Of a stretch of DNA of 64,000 nucleotides, positions 62,620 to 64,000 are shown in pieces. The position numbers were made by a program, and so were the translations under genes. The notes beneath the pieces are model-generated. The model did no database searches. It was not told the origin of the DNA and was given only the letters and a program-made list of their open reading frames with translations. The stretch lies in assembly GCA_016782225.1 (NCBI GenBank), contig JADDOW010000006.1, forward strand, positions 1,213-65,212. The letters run 5' to 3'. Numbering within the stretch: position 1 is the first letter of the stretch; every line of letters starts with the position of its first letter. This stretch comes from Nitrososphaeraceae archaeon (GTDB lineage: Archaea; Thermoproteota; Nitrososphaeria; Nitrososphaerales; Nitrososphaeraceae).

Positions 62620-63870
62620 ATGATTTTTTTACACAGTTATGGAGATCGCATTTTTAAAAAAAACACAATTTCCATATTTCTGATTTATCTTAAGGCCGCC
62701 ATTATAACAAGTTTTTTTACTGAAAGTAGTAGTAGCCTCTCTTATGCGTATGCAGCAAATATGGCCATCGAGAATAAACAAAATGATAATTTACTATTAG
62801 GCATAGATCCAGGCTGGTGGCAGGTCATTATTGCAGTCGCTAGTATTTTGTTGACGGTAATATTTTACTTTCACCCTTCAAGTGATAAAGACAAATCCAT
62901 TCCCCGTGATCGAATCCGTGAAAACAAACGGATTCCAAAAAAATCCAAGATATTCATACTAATTATTTCTATAATTATAATTTCTGTTTCAATATTAGTA
63001 TTTCCCAAACCAAATAATTCAAATATCGTTGTATTTGGATCAAGTGGCAAAAATCCCGGACAGTTTGATTATCCCGCAGGCATAGTAATTGATGAAACAG
63101 GGTATATTTACGTTGCTGATTGGAATAACGATCGGGTTCAAAAGTTTACGGCGGATGGGCATTTCATAACAATGTGGGGCCATAATGGCTCAATGCCAGG
63201 ACAGCTAAATGGACCTTCTGATATTGCAATTGACGGTTCCGGAAACATCTATGTAACTGAATTATTTAATAATCGGGTTCAAAAGTTTACGGCAGATGGG
63301 CATTTCATAACAATGTGGGGCCATAATGGCTCAATGCCAGGACAGGTAAATTCCCCAGAAGGAATTGATGTAGACTCTTTTGGTAATGTGTATGTGGCAG
63401 ATTCCGGGAATAGTAGAATCCAAAAGTTTACGGCAGATGGGCAGTTTATTTCCCTACTCGGATCATACGGATCAATGCCAGGCCAATTTAACTATCCAAC
63501 TGATGTTACTATAGACTCTTTTGATAATGTGTATGTGGCAGATACTAAAAATAACCGTGTGCAAAAGTTTACGGCAAACGGGCAGTATATAACCCATTGG
63601 GGTATACTAGGTAAAGGAACTGGACAATTTAATTCTCCATACGGGGTTATAACAGATTCTAATGGTAATGTGTATGTGGCAGACTACGGGAATAGCAGAA
63701 TCCAAAAGTTTGATGCAAATGGGCAATTCCAAAGATCAATGGGAATCGAGGGTATAAATCCTAAAGAGTTTTACAAAGCTGAGGACATGAGCATTGATAA
63801 ATCAGGTAATTTGTATATAGCAGACAGTGAAAATGACCGTGTGCAAATATTTAAAGGACAATTTTTATAG
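62620..63870 (+). CDS. Membrane-anchored NHL-repeat beta-propeller protein
   Basis: Two N-terminal TM segments; repeated GQFNxPxGIxxDxxGNVYVADxxNxRVQKF units. Confidence 0.9.
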   Translation: MIFLHSYGDRIFKKNTISIFLIYLKAAIITSFFTESSSSLSYAYAANMAIENKQNDNLLLGIDPGWWQVIIAVASILLTVIFYFHPSSDKDKSIPRDRIRENKRIPKKSKIFILIISIIIISVSILVFPKPNNSNIVVFGSSGKNPGQFDYPAGIVIDETGYIYVADWNNDRVQKFTADGHFITMWGHNGSMPGQLNGPSDIAIDGSGNIYVTELFNNRVQKFTADGHFITMWGHNGSMPGQVNSPEGIDVDSFGNVYVADSGNSRIQKFTADGQFISLLGSYGSMPGQFNYPTDVTIDSFDNVYVADTKNNRVQKFTANGQYITHWGILGKGTGQFNSPYGVITDSNGNVYVADYGNSRIQKFDANGQFQRSMGIEGINPKEFYKAEDMSIDKSGNLYIADSENDRVQIFKGQFL

Positions 63871-64000
63871 ATGATCTATCTCCAATTATAGTAATATGTC
63901 ATAATACTAATAATGAGGATATAGAAAATATTGGAGTTTACACCCAAGTTAATACCAATCAATAAAAGGAAAATTTAGATTATGACTCCACATCCCATTC

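Overview
AT-rich archaeal chromosomal window. Gene content fits a Nitrososphaeria/Thaumarchaeota genome (possibly Nitrosocosmicus/Nitrososphaera-like; inferred from protein content, not searched). Most of 1-52.8 kb is chromosomal: a CPA2 antiporter, hybrid histidine kinase + ParA-like ATPase, AspS, SufS/SufU, GdhA, an ADP-forming acyl-CoA synthetase, a tRNA-modification cluster (Cgi121-like, THUMP, Sua5), FolE, two MoxR/ChlI-like AAA + VWA pairs, a non-oxidative pentose-phosphate operon with a transketolase-N/ribulose-phosphate-3-epimerase fusion, an HtrA protease, and many secreted low-complexity proteins with coding microsatellites. The most notable region is 52.8-62.3 kb. I read it as a ~9.4 kb integrative element inserted at the 3' end of a tRNA-Ala(CGC) gene and bounded by a 15-bp direct repeat (CGCTCAGTCCATCGA at 52869-52883 and 62254-62268). 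It encodes a tyrosine integrase with an RHH-like N-terminus, preceded by an array of GTTGACCATCA/TGATGGTCAAC motifs, then a winged-helix-like protein. An all-minus-strand cargo block follows: a C2H2 zinc-finger protein, a small unknown protein, a McrB-like AAA+ with a probable tandem PUA/EVE-like N-terminus, a McrC-like PD-(D/E)xK nuclease, and a fused ABC-ATPase/TOPRIM-DUF4435-like protein resembling PARIS (AriA+AriB) or OLD-type defence effectors. No CRISPR array, rRNA or transposase was recognised. All family calls come from motif reading by eye; no searches were run.
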